The position numbers and the translations under genes were made by a program. A DNA stretch of 64,000 bases from NCBI GenBank assembly GCA_036925085.1, contig JAUPFP010000002.1, positions 13,424,100 through 13,488,099 on the forward strand, written 5' to 3'. Under the pieces are notes generated by a model. That model saw only the letters and a program-made list of their open reading frames with translations. It was not told the origin of the DNA and did not search any database. The DNA comes from Brachycybe producta. Taxonomy: Eukaryota > Arthropoda > Diplopoda > Playtdesmida > Andrognathidae. The stretch's first letter is position 1, and each line of letters begins with the position of its first letter. Below are positions 1-10,913 of this stretch, piece after piece.

Positions 1-446
1 GACAACTGGGCAATCGGACATTTCCCCCCTATATGCCAGACAGTTTTGTGCCGAATTTTGCATTATAAGACCGATTTCACAATGAAACGAATAAAAATTT
101 TAAAATCGCACCAAAAATGAACAAAAAACTAATGTTTTTAGCAATATAAAATGTGAAAAAAGTAAAAATGACACATTTTTGTTTTAAAAAATAGGAAAAT
201 AATTGAAACAAAAAAAAACAATTTCACGCAGTTGCATACTTTCTTTAAAAAAATTTGTTCGCTGCGCTCACTAGTGCAAAATATTAAACGATGACAAATT
301 TATTGCGAGCAAAAAGCAATATGTAATTAAGGTGGTATAATTTTTTAGATCAGTAAATACTTTTTTCAGGCCGGTTTTTTCTCTCCCAGTCTGCCTCTGG
401 ATTGCTTGTTTTTATGTACGTGGAGAAATTTTCTTCTCTTCGTAAA
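1..446. other. AT-rich non-coding flank, nothing recognised
   Basis: Downstream (3') of carboxypeptidase copy 1, which reads on the minus strand and stops at 447. The stretch is AT-rich with poly-A runs. I see no reading frame, RNA gene or clear repeat in it. Confidence 0.5.
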
Positions 447-2885
447 TTAGACACCGTCCGATACGTTGAACGGTTTATTGTTGATGAACCGTTCGACAAT
501 TGTGAGAAATTTTAGTGGTTCGTCTGATGGAATTATGTGGCCGGCATTCCGAACTATGGCATAACACAGATTAGCCGCACACGTGATATAACCGGCCGTG
601 TTTTGGTCATCATCGTTGACCGTCCATAAGATGCGAGTGGCATGGGTGTACGGCTCGGCATGTTTCCATTGAAGTGATTCTATCGTATCCGTAATGCTTG
701 TCGTCGGTATTAAAAAGTCCATGTTTCCCGAAACGAGAATCGTTTTTAGTCCTCTGTTCAGAACTTCAACTAATTGGTTTACGTAAGGTGTAGCCAAGTC
801 TCCTGTTTCAGTGATTCCAGTCAAGATACCCAATGGAGCTTCTTTAAATGGTTGCGATCCAACATGAATGGCTCTTCTGACCTCGGTGGAATCCACGAAC
901 GAAGGGTATGTGTCGTACACGTCTTGCACGTTGTCGTAAAGGACATTTCTACTACTCGAGATTCCAGATTGTATGGCTACTATGTCTATGTCTTTCAAGC
1001 TGTTACTATAATTTACTGGAATTCCTCCAGACAACAGACCGTAGAATATTTTAGAAGCCTCTTTATATTGTCCTATTTGAGCTTGTGCTACAAACAGTTG
1101 TTGAGCGCGAGAATACTTCATCATTGTTTTCTTGTCGATCAAGGCGGTCTCATAGAGGAATTCGCCTGGTCTTACGTTTTCGATTGGATTGAAAAGTCCC
1201 GACGGCAGTACGAGCCCTGTGAAGTTCATTTCGGAGGTTGTATTCTTCGTTAATATGTCTGCCATTACGATGGCATATTTGGCTACGAGAAAGAGAGAAA
1301 GTAGTTAAAAACTATCCGTGTAATTATTACAATGAGTAGTTAGTAATTACAATGATAAGATGGTTTATGAACAGCTGACTATTCTTCATTTTCTGGAGCA
1401 AAATTAACAAAAATACAGAAAGCGTTTAGATACTAGAACTCAGTTAATGATATTTTCATGTTGATTATCTTTCAAAATAAACTTTTTAGAGACAAAAATT
1501 TAAAAAAAAATATTGTCTGCTTAAAGTTGGGTCATTTTCAGACTCTTAACTGAAAAAGCTTATTTTGAAAGATAACTTTAAAATGTCATCAAGTGATTGA
1601 GAGCTACCCTTCTAGTTTCTAAAAACACATTAAAGTTTCTCTTCATTTTGCACAATGAAAGACAGAATAATCAGGGTTCGAGTGGAGTTTACACTTTAAA
1701 ACCACCTTGACTGACTACAATTTCAGTAACAATGTTTATAATGCACTTTTCTACCTGCGTACGACTGTCCAACGATGTAGAAATCATTCTTCTTAAATTC
1801 TGAGAAAACTTGGAAGAATTGTTTCATTGCTTCAACCAAATCCTGAGCTATTAAGGTACTTGTGTTTGTGTAATAGTCAACTGACTTTGCAAAACTGAAA
1901 CCTACATTTTGAAATGCGCACGATTAAGTCACATAATTGTTCATACATTTGACTTGAAAGTTGATTGAATTTGAATCAACTGGATATAGTCGGGTATTTA
2001 ATAATGGCGTCTTTCTCAATTTGTATAAATCAGTAAAGACGAGATCGAGAAATATCGACTATAACTACTTAAGATATTTTCTGAACATCTGATTTTCTCT
2101 AAGGAGAAATTGGAGACGTTTTAGAAACTAGAAAGGTAAACGCATCACATTTGATATCTTTCAAAATCAACTTTTTATAGACACAAAAATTAAAAAATAT
2201 TGTCTACTTAAAAGTTGGGTTCTTTTTTAAACTGAACATAAAAAGCTTATTTTGAAAGATATTAAGTACTCTTAAAGTGATTGAGCTACCCTTCTAGTTT
2301 CTCTTAATTGTTCTGCTGAAAGACAGAATAACCAAGAATTCGATTGTCGTTTACAGCTTTACCTGTTCCAACCGGGTTGTCAATAAATAAAAGATTAAAT
2401 TCAGACACCCAGGTGACATTTCGATAGCAAACTTTTCCATCATCATTGATAAAATAAGGTCCGACTGAGCCGAAGTTTCCAAATGATGAAGATAATCCCG
2501 GTCCTCCGTCCATCCAAAGTACGACTGGCTTATTCAGAGAGTCATTCTGGAAAATGGTACGGAAGAGATAAGTCGCAAAGAAAATGGTACGAACTCAAAC
2601 GTCGACACTTACGAGAGCTGGAAAGAACCAAAAGAATAGATTAGCATCACCGTTTTCTCTGACAGTAAAAAACCCGGAGTAACTCTCGAGATTCATTCCC
2701 AAAACCAAAGGAACTCTACTATTATTTCTGGCCTCGTTAATTTGTCCATTCCGAATCAGTGGAGTTAAGATAAGAGGCTTGTTATTGATTGAAGTGTCTC
2801 TTTTGGGCCGTGATCCTGATGTTAGCTGGGAATCCGTTGCTATTAGGAATACGGAAAAGACAAGGATGTTTCTGATCAGATTCAT
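447..2885 (-). CDS. CPVL-type serine carboxypeptidase (S10), copy 1
   Basis: Four exons on the minus strand: 2613-2885, 2363-2546, 1755-1901 and 447-1282, with GT-AG introns; together 479 codons, close to human CPVL (476). Exon 1 encodes a hydrophobic N-terminal signal peptide and the S10 opening motif SYSGFFTV. Exon 2 carries the oxyanion segment WMDGGPG. Exon 3 ends at the nucleophile-serine box, which reads GQSYAAKYA where copies 2 and 3 have GESYA. Exon 4 has the catalytic Asp in SGNMDFLIP and the catalytic His in NAGHIIPSDEP. S10 enzymes remove C-terminal residues from peptides in lysosomes or after secretion. The triad is complete; the E-to-Q change next to the serine could alter acid-pH behaviour (inference). 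It is the most 3' copy of a tandem trio. A MITE sits in intron 2 and another in intron 3. Confidence 0.9.
1374..1710. mobile_element. Symmetric MITE, family M1, in carboxypeptidase copy 1 intron 3
   Basis: Near-palindromic copy of the window's main MITE family. The left half contains GAGCAAAATTAAC and ACTAGAACTCAGTTAATG; the right half ends with CTACCCTTCTAGTTTCTAA and GACAGAATAATC. Flanking and internal motifs match the other copies listed. Confidence 0.75.
2068..2345. mobile_element. Symmetric MITE, family M1, in carboxypeptidase copy 1 intron 2
   Basis: Contains TTTTAGAAACTAGAAAGG on the left and GAGCTACCCTTCTAG on the right with AAAGACAGAATAACC at its end. It stops about 15 bp short of the exon 2 donor at 2362, so the insertion nearly touches the exon. 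Confidence 0.7.
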
Positions 2886-3559
2886 CGTTTGTCGGTGAAA
2901 AAGTTGACGATCTTGTTCAAGATGATATCAATTGGAACTACTTGATGTACTTTTCGTTATCGGAGCATGGAGAGAGCGGTCTTTTCAGTCTAATGATTTT
3001 TCTTAGGTGCCAAGTTCTTTGACTTTTATATTGCGAACTTAATCATGTTATTGAAAATCTATTTCGTTGATGTTTTGGACAGATGTGTCAGCTGTTTCAA
3101 CAGGTTTTAGTTTACTTTACAATTGACACGAAACATGCAAAGTGTAATGCAAATTGTTTTATTTTTTGTAAGGATGTTTGATTTTTGCCTCTTGTTTCTT
3201 CCGCTTTTTGTTAAATCTTTTTTGATGAATAATGTGCCCATTGGAAGGTGCTCTGGTACGTGGTTTACGTGTGGTTCTGCGCGTAGCAGATGTACCAAAC
3301 AGACATGCTATTGTAGTATTTTGTTTCTTATTTTCGATTTTGATGGTTTCTTTACATAGTTTTATTACAAATATTTGCCATAACACACACACATGCTCTT
3401 TGTGAAAAAAATTAAAGTAATGATTAATGTTTAATTATGATTGATAATGATTAATGAAATTTTCAGACGTCAATAATTGTTTTATTTTTTATGTGCTGTT
3501 CGATCAAAAATCTATAAAAAGCCCAATTTTATAGTTGTATAAACATTTTTTGTCGTATG

Positions 3560-3760
3560 TTAGAAGAAAGTTGTAAGAGCTCTAGGTTTAAGAGGCACTG
3601 CGCAAGTTTCTAAACGTAGCGGTTGATCTAGCTGCTTTTTCGGGAGCATTTCTAAATATTCTGATATGTTTTCCACTAATTCACGATGCGCGGCCTCTAT
3701 ACATTTATCCATTCTTTGTGGATCAACTATATGTTGAACTCTTCCTTTAGAAAGTGTAGA
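3560..3760 (-). other. Orphan exon-like reading frame, unidentified
   Basis: A minus-strand open stretch that reads as plausible coding sequence (contains DPQRMDKCIEAAHREL and SEYLEMLPKKQLDQP) before its stop. Upstream it runs into a G/GA microsatellite, so its 5' part is unreliable. I do not recognise a family. It could be a transposon-derived fragment or a lone exon between carboxypeptidase copies 1 and 2. Confidence 0.25.
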
Positions 3761-3761
3761 A

Positions 3762-3795
3762 GGGGGGGGGGGGGGGAGAGAGAGAGAGAGAGAGA
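3762..3795. repeat. (G)n-(GA)n compound microsatellite
   Basis: About fifteen consecutive G residues run directly into about ten GA units. Confidence 0.95.
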
Positions 3796-5291
3796 AAAGT
3801 GGGAGGGGGTGACTGAAATTGAAATGAAAGGAGTAAAAAAGGAAAAAACGACGCGCCTGCGCACAATTGCCTGTGAATTTTGCTGTGGATTTTACAACCT
3901 GTAACACAACAATTAACCATTTTTCACAAAAATATAAATTTTTATGGAGAAACAAGACACAATAAACATGTCATCTTGGCTAATGTATCATGGTGAGCAT
4001 CTGGTGGCAATTTCGAAGTATTGCGCAACATTTTTTCACTCGCATTTTAGAGTCGAATGGGTCGGCCATCGCCATATAAGGAGGCTATGGTTTGACACAC
4101 AGTATGGCTGTGAGACGGATGTCGAGCATCCAACGTTCGACATTGGGGAGGGTATTGGAAGGCATTCGGGGGCAGGTGTCGGATTCCTTGCCCTGCGTTT
4201 AAAGGTTTCCAATGTTTGTCCCAATGTTAGACACAGTCTGCACGCACCAAGTGTCCAACGTTGGACACAAACTTGTGTCCCAGTTAGCAATTAACGAGTT
4301 GCAAACTGCATCAATGGAAAGAATTATTTGTCTTCATTTGCGCAAATTTGTTAATTCTTAAATTTAGAAATTAATCATTGTGTTGCGAAAGATGTTATTT
4401 GTTGAAGGTTTTCTATGGGGCGCCAATTGTAAATGGGAAACACATGTTCTTTCTGCTATTTATATATATCGTCGTTTAAGAAGTGATACCACGTAACTAA
4501 CAAAATATACATTTTACAAGAGGAATAAAAGGCAGCGAGGCGGTGGTTTCTTTTAAGATTATGTTTATGAATGGGGTTTCTAGTTTCTTATAAAAATGTC
4601 ATGCAGTTCTACGGAACTGTTTAATTTTTAGAAAATGTTTCGTGTCGAGGAGATCGATTTTTAATTTACTGTTAAAAACTAGAAGATACACAAAAATCTT
4701 TTATAGTTATGTTTATGAAAAGGTTTTCTAGTTTTTTTCATTATTAAATTTTATTAATTTTTATAAAGCTGTTTGGTTTTTCGAAAGTATTTTGTGTTTT
4801 GATATTATCATGTTAAGTGAATTTAAAAAGTAGAAGGTACACGAGGGGAGGTGGGTTGGTTACGTTGCTAATGTACTCAATGTTTATGAAGCTTTTAACT
4901 AAATGGTTTATTTTTTAGTTTTACAGCATAAACCTCCGAACCCTATTATCATTATTCAGAATTACAAATAAGTTTTGTAATTTTGTTTCATTTGTATTTT
5001 GAAACTATTTCTATATAAAAAATGGATTACTAAACTTAAGTCACTTGTTGATCGCAAAATTAACCATGAAGACCTGGTAAAACACAAAACCTGGAGGACA
5101 GTTTAAATCATGTTTAAACAGTAGTTTAAACCACGTACGAGTGGGCAGAATAATGCCCCAACCCTTATTATATTAACTTAATAAGGATCTGAACTGGAAA
5201 ACTTTAAAAATATTATAACATATATTTTAATGAGACCTTGCAACATGCAATACATTTTATTTTTCATTTATGACAATACAATAGGCCCAGG
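3796..5291. other. Intergenic, with CCAACGTTGGACAC-like repeats near 4125-4280
   Basis: Between carboxypeptidase copies 1 and 2. Around 4125-4280 variants of (C)CAA(C/T)GTT(G/A)GACAC recur (for example CCAACGTTCGACATT, CCAATGTTAGACAC, CCAACGTTGGACAC). The remainder is AT-rich. No gene is supported. An AATAAA polyadenylation signal for copy 2 lies at about 5256-5261 (minus strand), some 30 bp past its stop. Confidence 0.4.
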
Positions 5292-7349
5292 TTAGTATTC
5301 GGATACGTTGAATGGTTTATTATAGACGAACCGTTCGACTGCCGTAAGAGCTCGTAGCGGTTCGTCAGCCGAAACAGTGTGACCAGCATTCCGCACTATT
5401 GCAAAGCAAAAATTAACGGCGCACGTGACGTAACCAGCCGTGTTCAGATCGTTCGTGTTGACTTTCCATACGATTCTTGTGGTCTGTGCGTACTGTGAAG
5501 CGTACTTCCATACGATGGAATCTATCGCGTTCGTCACGCCAGCTGTCGGCACTAAATAGTCCATGTTTCCCGAAATCAAGATCGTCTTGTATCCTCTGTT
5601 CAGGACGTTCTGTAATTGGTGGGTGAAAGGTGTAGCGAGATCTCCTGTTTCAGTTATTCCATCCATGATGACAGAAGAGAATTGGTTAAACGGTTGCCTT
5701 CCGACGTGAAGTGCCTGTCTCACTGGAGTGGAATTCACGAATGGAGTGTATGTGTTGAACCATTCTTTCTGATTGTCGTAAAGGATGTTGTCACTAGTTC
5801 TGATTCCGGAATTTTCCGCTAATAAATTGTCAAACGCTGTCACTGCCACTAGTTGAGCCGCTTCCATTTATCAAAAATGTGAGAATGTAAGATGCCATCT
5901 TATAGTGTCTCATTCGAGCGAGTACTACGAAACCGTTTTGCAACAATGATAGCATGGTCTTGAGCTTCTTGTCAATTAGGGCGTTCTGATAGAGATATTC
6001 GGCAGGTTTTAACATGTTGACCGGATCGAACAATGCCGACACTAAGATGAGCCCTTTGAAGTTGGCTTCAATGCTTTTGTTCGTTGTAATCATATCTGCA
6101 ATTACGATGGCATACTTGGCTACGAAAGAGAAAAAAATCATTTAAATGCATTTAGAACTTGGAAGTTAATGATCTTTGTAATATTATTTGTTAATTACAG
6201 TGGTTAATGTATAATAATAATTAAAAAGAAATTAAGGTTGGCTAATACCATACCTGCGTATGATTCTCCGGCGATGTAGAAATCATTGTTTTTAAACTCA
6301 GAGAAAACTTCGAAAAACTGTTTCAATGCTACGACCAAATCTTGAGCAATCAGTGAAGTTGTGTTTGTGTAAAAGTCAACCGACTCTGCGTAACTGAAAC
6401 CTAAATTGAAGAAAAACGCAGGGTTAGGTCATACAATTTATACTTCAGGTGATCCTATGTGAGCCTAGAGATACTCCAGCACGTTTTTAAGGAGTCGTAA
6501 GGTCTTTTGGTTGCAATATTTGAAACCATTTTGTATTATGCTAATTTGTCGACCCGTGGTCTATTTTGCTGTCTATGATTTGTTCTTCAGGAACATCTGT
6601 CTGTCAGCTTTAAGAAAAAAATGTATGTATTCTTTGGTATGTGCTTCAGGTAATGAGGTATTTTCATGACGTTTCGAATTGCTGTTTTGTTGCTGGAGTA
6701 ATTTGTAGCAACTTTTGAACCGCCAACTTGACCACGTCTGGTGGCGTGCACAACTCTTGAAGGGGGTCTAGGCTAGTAATCTTAAAGCCTTTATATTTTG
6801 TTGGAGTTTTGCTTTTACTCGCCTGTTCCTACAGGAGTGTCAATAAATAACACGTTAAATTCTGACATCCATGTGATGTTACGGTAATTCACTTTTCCAT
6901 CAGCTGTTATATAGTAGGGTCCAATTGCGCCAAAATTTCCATACATTGACGTTAGACCGGGTCCGCCGTCCATCCAGAGTACGAGCGGCTTTTTCGCTGA
7001 TTCATTCTGAAAAGGTAAAGTGGCTGTCATCAATTACAGACGAAAATAGAACGGTGCACAAAATCAGTCGACTTACGAGGGCTTTGAAGAACCAAAAGAA
7101 CAAATTGGTATCACCTTTTGTCCTAACCGTGAAAAACCCAGAGTAACTCTCGTAGTTCATTCCCAAAACATTTGGAACTCTACTTTGAGTCCTGGCCTTG
7201 TTGATTTGCCCATTCTCAATGAATGGAGTTAGGATGAGCGGCTCGTCTCTGGCTGAAGTAGCTCTTTTTTGCCGAGATCCTAATGTTAACCCTGTTCCCG
7301 TGGCACACAAGAGTACGGCTAAGACAAGAATTTGTCCGATCAGATCCAT
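5292..7349 (-). pseudogene. CPVL-type serine carboxypeptidase (S10), copy 2, frameshifted
   Basis: Same four-exon layout as its neighbours: 7077-7349, 6823-7006, 6254-6400 and 5292-6119. The signal peptide, WMDGGPG segment, serine box GESYAAKYA, Asp box SGNMDYLVP and His box NAGHTVSADEP are all present. In exon 4 the frame containing LINGSGSTSGSDSV hits a stop at 5830, while the homologous downstream sequence (SGIRTSDNILYDN) continues in another frame that is open from 5867. The spliced length is 1432 nt, one more than a multiple of three, consistent with a net 1-nt insertion near 5830-5867. This is either a recent pseudogene or a sequencing/assembly error; everything else is intact. Intron 2 appears to use a GC donor (GCGAGT), at the position where copies 1 and 3 have GT. 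Confidence 0.75.
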
Positions 7350-7820
7350 TTATTTGAAATGCGGTCGTGGTTGTTTGCAAAGCTAATAATGAAACTACTT
7401 TAGTACTTTCTAAAATGGAGGAGACTGAACCAAAAATAGATATTAGATGTAATTTCTGCTCTTACTCAGTCAAAGTTATTTAAAAAAGACGTTCATTACG
7501 TCAATGACAGATGCACAACTATTTGAACAGGTTTTTACTGTACAATTGGCATATTTGCCTGCAAAAGTACAATTTGTCATGTCATTGACGTTTAGTATTG
7601 GCTCCTCCTGTTTTGGTGTTTCTTTTGCCTTTTTGGCAAAATAAATTAGTTTGAACTTAGAATGTGCATGGCCAGTTGGTCGCAACCCACTTCTGTACTT
7701 TGGTGCGATTCGCATGGCTGGTTCCTGGCCCTAGAACAATGGGTTTTAGTTAAAAGATTATACCATAATCTATTCAGGATTATCAAAAAAAAAAGATGGC
7801 CCGGAATTTATATTCTAATA
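7350..7820. other. Upstream region of carboxypeptidase copy 2
   Basis: Holds a block around 7515-7570 (with TTTGAACAGG and TACAATTGGCA) that also appears upstream of copy 1 (about 3090-3140) and copy 3 (about 13755-13810). It may be shared promoter sequence carried along with the gene duplication. No open gene is supported. Confidence 0.4.
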
Positions 7821-8093
7821 CAGTGATTCCCAAAGGATGTGCCATGAGTTTTTCTAGGTGTGTGGATACGTGACAGTGAATATTTTAATATAATTTAATA
7901 TTTTTATCGAAATAAAATAATAAACAAAATTTAACTAACTGTATTGCACGTAGGTACTAAACAAGTGGTTTCTACAGCCAAAGGGTGTGATGAGACTCAC
8001 TAGTGTGCCATGAGTTTCGTTAGGTGTGCCACAATTTCTCCAGGCAAAGAAATACTGAGCCATGTGGAAAAAAAAGTTTGGGAACCATTGCTG
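7821..8093. mobile_element. hAT-like non-autonomous element
   Basis: Begins CAGTGATTCCCAAA and ends TTTGGGAACCATTGCTG. These are imperfect terminal inverted repeats of the CAGTGGTTCCCAAA type common to hAT transposons. The interior repeats GTGTGCCATGAGTTT-like segments. A matching 8-bp target duplication is not evident and there is no transposase frame. Confidence 0.5.
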
Positions 8094-10510
8094 TGATACC
8101 TTTCGAAAAAAAGTACCTCAGTGATTTTGTTTGTAAATTGTGCCGAAAATTACCAGATTTTACTAACAACAAATTGCATGTCTTACTTTGAGCACCATTT
8201 GTAGCTCCAGCATTAGCATTTCACACCCTTATAGGCTGGATCACATGTTCTGCTTGATGACAGCTGCAGTGGTGGCAGCCATCTTTTGCATCTCAGCAGC
8301 TTCACAGCTGAGAGGGCGTTCTTGGACCCGGCAAACATTTACCAGGACTTAGAACCACACTTCTAAAAGCAAATGTTGCACACCTGGTTCCCCACAGAGC
8401 ACTTACTTTGTAGTGAGGAGATTGAAGCCGGGTGACTCACCAAACACGAATACCCCGGATAAAATAATAATCACCCAACAAACGATGAAGTAGATTAAAA
8501 ATGTTTACAGTACGGCCTCGACTGATGAGGTTAATTTAATTCGTTCGAAAGGTTTCCGTGCTACTTATTTGTTATTTTTATTACGGTGTTTGATAGACGG
8601 CGTTGCTGGTTGTAAGGTGACGGACTGGAAATCTGCGTTAACTCGAGGACTTACCGTTCATTTTTAATAACTTTTGTCCAACAATTTGAGCACCATCTAT
8701 TATAGAGTGGAAAACAAAGCAAATAAAACCCATTTCTAAGAAACACAAATTTTAAGTGTCGGTCTTCATCGGTACTGATGATGTGAGTGTCAGTAACGTC
8801 AATCAAAGCACTATTTCTGAACACAGTAATTAGATATTGACTTTTGATTGGCATTGAATCTGATGGCTGGAAACACTTGCTTTTTATGAATATTAATCCA
8901 ACCCAAATAATTACTACCTTTGTAATGGTGTGGTGTGGACACAACAGAATTAATGTGAAGAGAAAAATACATATATGACCTTTATGTCGAAAGATATTTG
9001 AGTTAGAAATTGAGAACATCTTTTTTGGACGACTGTGTACAATGTACATAGTTTATTTGGTTATTATTGGCTTATAATTGGTATCATAAGTTGTGACAAA
9101 ACAGATTCACATATTGGCGTTTGGACAACTTGCTCCTCCAAGTATAAATAACTTTTATTTACAACACCTGTAATGGCGTAATAAAATTGAAGACTAACAT
9201 GGCAAATGGAATAAGCAAACGCGATCAGTAGGCCTAAATAATTCAATTCAATTCAATAATTCAACTTAAAGCCGCTATTATTAATCACTAGCAACTTTAA
9301 CACTATAAACAAGGAGGTTGCATGTCACATTGCACATTTTATTGCATTAAAAGTAGCTTGTGACGTCATTTTGTCTCCTAGGCGAAGAGGATAATTACAA
9401 AAGGATTCAAGAAACCATTTGTTCTAAACTTTTGCTATCGCTGACGTCATTACTTCGAACTTACTGTATGGCAATTGCGTGTCAAATAATAAAGACAAGA
9501 AATGTCGAATGTAAACCTACCTATTAATACTAACGTGAAAAATGATGCATTTTTTTCAACTGAAGGGACTGTTTAAAGGCTTAGTTATTATGTATTTTCA
9601 ATGAACATATATATACTGTGGGTTCAAATTCGAAAAGGACATTTGGCATTTGAACTTCAACGTGTGTACTCAGTTCTCGGAGTTAAGAGTCCAACATTGA
9701 AAAACCCTGTTCAAGTCTACTGTTTGAACAGGGTATATATATGTTCGACCCCTGACTGACTATAGGGGATTCAAGTGCTAAGTTCACATCTTAAATTTGT
9801 GCCAAAGTTTCCAATTTGTCAATTTCCATACCTGAATCCAATCATCAAATAAAGTAATTCAAAGTAACTAGTACTAACTATACAATTCAACGATACGTCA
9901 TTGTTTTTTTAAATGTTGGAACGCTGTTCTGAGGGTTGAAGTTTAACTTCAAAGTGCTTAGTTTCCATCTTGAATTTGATAATTTATGGTTCTTCTAGAA
10001 AGATGGTTGCAATAAGAAGCCTAATTCTTCACCATGTAGTTATTATTAATTTATTAACTATATTTGCATTTGCCTCGCTTATTTCGTAATTTCCACGGAA
10101 TCCTGTTTTTCAACACTTATGGGGAATGAATAATGGAGGATTATATTTTTGATCCTACCATATAAATTGAAACGTCAAATATTTATTGTGATGCACACGA
10201 TCACTATAAGAAATTGTGCAATATATAAAATATATAACAAATGAAACAACACTTGTGTCTACACACATGCAGTGTAAACGTAGCGTATTACGTTTGTGGT
10301 AATGCATCATAATAGAGAGAGAGAGAGAGAGAAAATAAAGTTTAAAATACAACAACAACAACACAGCATGTAATATATATGAAGGGCATTTCAAATTGCA
10401 TCATATTTTATTTTTTATAAGATAATTCTTCAAATATTATTATTATCAAAGTTTCATCTTGAATGTGTTTTAAGTGAAGTTGAGTTGCCCTCAATTGAGT
10501 AATGGAGAGG
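8094..10510. other. Intergenic, mostly unassigned AT-rich sequence
   Basis: I see no gene I can support. A hairpin at about 9704-9735 pairs ACCCTGTTCAA with TTGAACAGGGT. An (AG)n run is at about 10313-10332. Fragments resembling CAAGTGCTAAGTT recur at 9768 and 34760, suggesting an old dispersed repeat. Confidence 0.35.
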
Positions 10511-10795
10511 TTAAGTGCCTTGGCACATGGACCACTTTTGAGTGATGAGTTCGACTGCAAAGTGTTGTCGCTGGGGTGGCTGGACAGTGGTTGACATTGT
10601 ATTGCTATGGAAAGATGCTGACCTTCGAAGACGAACGGTTTCTGAAGTCGGAAACGGCCACCGGTGGTGGGTCTGTGGTTGCAATGTATTGTTATGGAAA
10701 GATGCCGGCGGACCTATGCACACGAGCCACATGCCGACTTCATTTTGCAGTCGGACTCGACTACAAAAAAGTGGTTCGTGTGCTAAGGGACTAAT
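10511..10795. mobile_element. Hairpin element, family M3 (copy 1)
   Basis: Ends are imperfect inverted repeats sharing ACCACTTTT and a GACTGCAAA(G/A)TG motif. Inside, TTGTATTGCTATGGAAAGATG and its near-copy GCAATGTATTGTTATGG form a direct repeat. A second copy lies at 61869-62035 in the opposite orientation. Confidence 0.5.
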
Positions 10796-10913
10796 AGTTT
10801 ACTGTGGGATTTTAGTAATAACCCTGTCATAAATTACTGGCATAGGATTCCATTGAATTTCATAGAAATAATTAACTGAGTTATTAATAAAACGAGTTAA
10901 ATTGGTTCTTCGT

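Noticed and set aside
8651-9246. Minus-strand frames of 132 and 60 codons
   Set aside because: No recognisable domain, no convincing splice partners, composition like surrounding AT-rich DNA.
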